A model generated the notes under the pieces. It was not told where the DNA came from, made no database searches, and saw only the letters and a program-made list of their open reading frames with translations. The position numbers were made by a program, and so were the translations under genes. A DNA stretch of 21,081 nucleotides from CAYJGN01 sp964369635 (GTDB lineage: Bacteria; Bacillota; Clostridia; Oscillospirales; Ruminococcaceae), in assembly GCA_964369635.1 (NCBI GenBank), contig CAYJGN010000035.1, positions 1-21,081 on the forward strand, in the 5' to 3' direction. Below are positions 20,366 to 21,081 of the stretch, one piece after another. Positions within the stretch are counted from its first letter, which is position 1; each line of letters starts with the position of its first letter.

Positions 20366-21081
20366 ATGTTGTCATTTGAAAAAATTTGGGATAGTGTTTT
20401 TGGAGTTCTCCAGCGCGATATTCCAATAACGAGTATTGACCTTTTTATTAAGGAGATTGTACCTGAGAGTTTTGATGGAGTTTGTGCAACTCTTGTCCTC
20501 CCCTCAGACTTTCAGCTCGGCATTGTTGAGACGAGATATAAAGAAACAATAGAAAAAGCTTTTCTTGAAGTTTTAGGATTTGAAGTTAAAACAAACTTCA
20601 CCCTTCGAGAGGATTTAAATGTTGAGCTTAATTCAGATGGCTCTGCTGGAATTGTTCCGAGTGGTGGCTATGATTTTTCTTTTGATACCTTTATAACAGG
20701 GGAATCAAATAGGTTTGCCCATGCGGCAGCGCTTGCCGTTTCAAAAAACCCATCAGCTACCTATAACCCTCTTTTTATCCACGGTGGTTCTGGGCTTGGC
20801 AAAACCCATCTTCTCTCAGCTATTAGCAACGAGATTAAGAAAAACTATCCGCAGTTTGTTATTTTATATGTAAAGAGCGAGGATTTCATGAACGATTTAA
20901 TCCACGCTATCCAAACAAATACAACAGCTGATTTTAGAGAGAAATATCGCTCTGTCGATGTTTTGCTAATTGATGATATTCAGTTTGTGAGCGGCAAGGA
21001 GAGTATGCAAGAGGAGCTTTTCCATACCTTCAATACCCTCTATCAGAGCGAAAAGCAGATTGTTATAACCTCAGATAGACC
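20366..21081 (+). CDS. dnaA: Chromosomal replication initiator DnaA (partial)
   Basis: The first 238 residues of DnaA, cut by the window edge. The N-terminal domain I (about 1-80) is followed by a short linker and the AAA+ domain, starting near YDFSFDTFITGESNRFAHAA. Walker A is GGSGLGKT (140-147), Walker B LLIDDIQF (200-207) and sensor I ITSD (234-237). DnaA-ATP binds DnaA boxes and melts the origin. Domain II is very short here. The start is ATG at 20366 with GGAG ten bases upstream. The DNA-binding domain IV lies beyond the edge. Confidence 0.97.
   Translation, partial: MLSFEKIWDSVFGVLQRDIPITSIDLFIKEIVPESFDGVCATLVLPSDFQLGIVETRYKETIEKAFLEVLGFEVKTNFTLREDLNVELNSDGSAGIVPSGGYDFSFDTFITGESNRFAHAAALAVSKNPSATYNPLFIHGGSGLGKTHLLSAISNEIKKNYPQFVILYVKSEDFMNDLIHAIQTNTTADFREKYRSVDVLLIDDIQFVSGKESMQEELFHTFNTLYQSEKQIVITSDR

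Overview
The window reads as an AT-rich, low-GC Gram-positive (Firmicutes, probably class Clostridia) chromosome segment. The main support is at the right end, where dnaA runs off the edge next to the divergent block rpmH-rnpA-yidD-yidC-jag, the usual Firmicutes arrangement at the replication origin. Consensus TTGACA/TATAAT promoters and strong GGAGG ribosome binding sites fit this, as do tandem M42 aminopeptidases, an RsgA GTPase and a heterodimeric ABC exporter. The species cannot be told from the sequence.

Layout. (1) 164-2934, minus strand: a sulfur- or selenium-handling operon. It runs YeeE/YedE N-terminal half, TusA-like carrier, YeeE/YedE C-terminal half, then a thioredoxin-reductase-like flavoprotein with a C-terminal thioredoxin-fold domain. 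A divergent LysR regulator (3100-3999) and a second TusA-like gene (3989-4240) sit beside it. The transporter is split into two genes, and the first half appears to start at an ATT codon. (2) 4286-5100: about 800 bp without a credible gene, packed with hairpins and small repeats. (3) 5101-6512: two translationally coupled metallophosphoesterases. (4) 6675-7100: a stand-alone MarR regulator. (5) 7101-7680: non-coding, with a 105-nt four-way-junction element and a consensus promoter. (6) 7682-10722: three tandem M42 peptidases. (7) 10954-12024: rsgA. (8) 12223-16894: a flavin split-barrel protein, divergent from a MarR regulator followed by a two-gene ABC exporter. (9) 16895-17360: terminator, a second four-way-junction element and another terminator. 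(10) 17367-20193: the jag-yidC-yidD-rnpA-rpmH operon on the minus strand. (11) 20366 to the right edge: dnaA, partial.

How the genes work together. The YedE halves probably form one channel for thiosulfate or a related sulfur or selenium species, passing it to the TusA carrier, with the flavoprotein supplying reducing power and LysR controlling expression. The second MarR probably controls the exporter and perhaps the divergent flavoprotein, since a shared ATAGCTATTA motif lies in front of both. RnpA, YidD, YidC, L34 and Jag form the housekeeping set for tRNA processing, membrane insertion and envelope control.

The most unusual content is non-coding. The window holds at least two families of structured intergenic repeats. 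One (1-47 and 4359-4405, opposite orientations) differs at two base pairs of its stem with both partners changed. A second pair (4336-4361 and 4466-4491) shows one compensated base pair. Two further elements (7416-7520 and 16962-17060) share a design, a GC-rich outer stem closing three back-to-back hairpins, although their inner sequences are unrelated. Compensated change implies selection or copying that preserves folded structure, as RNA or as single-stranded DNA. I cannot assign these to a named repeat family.
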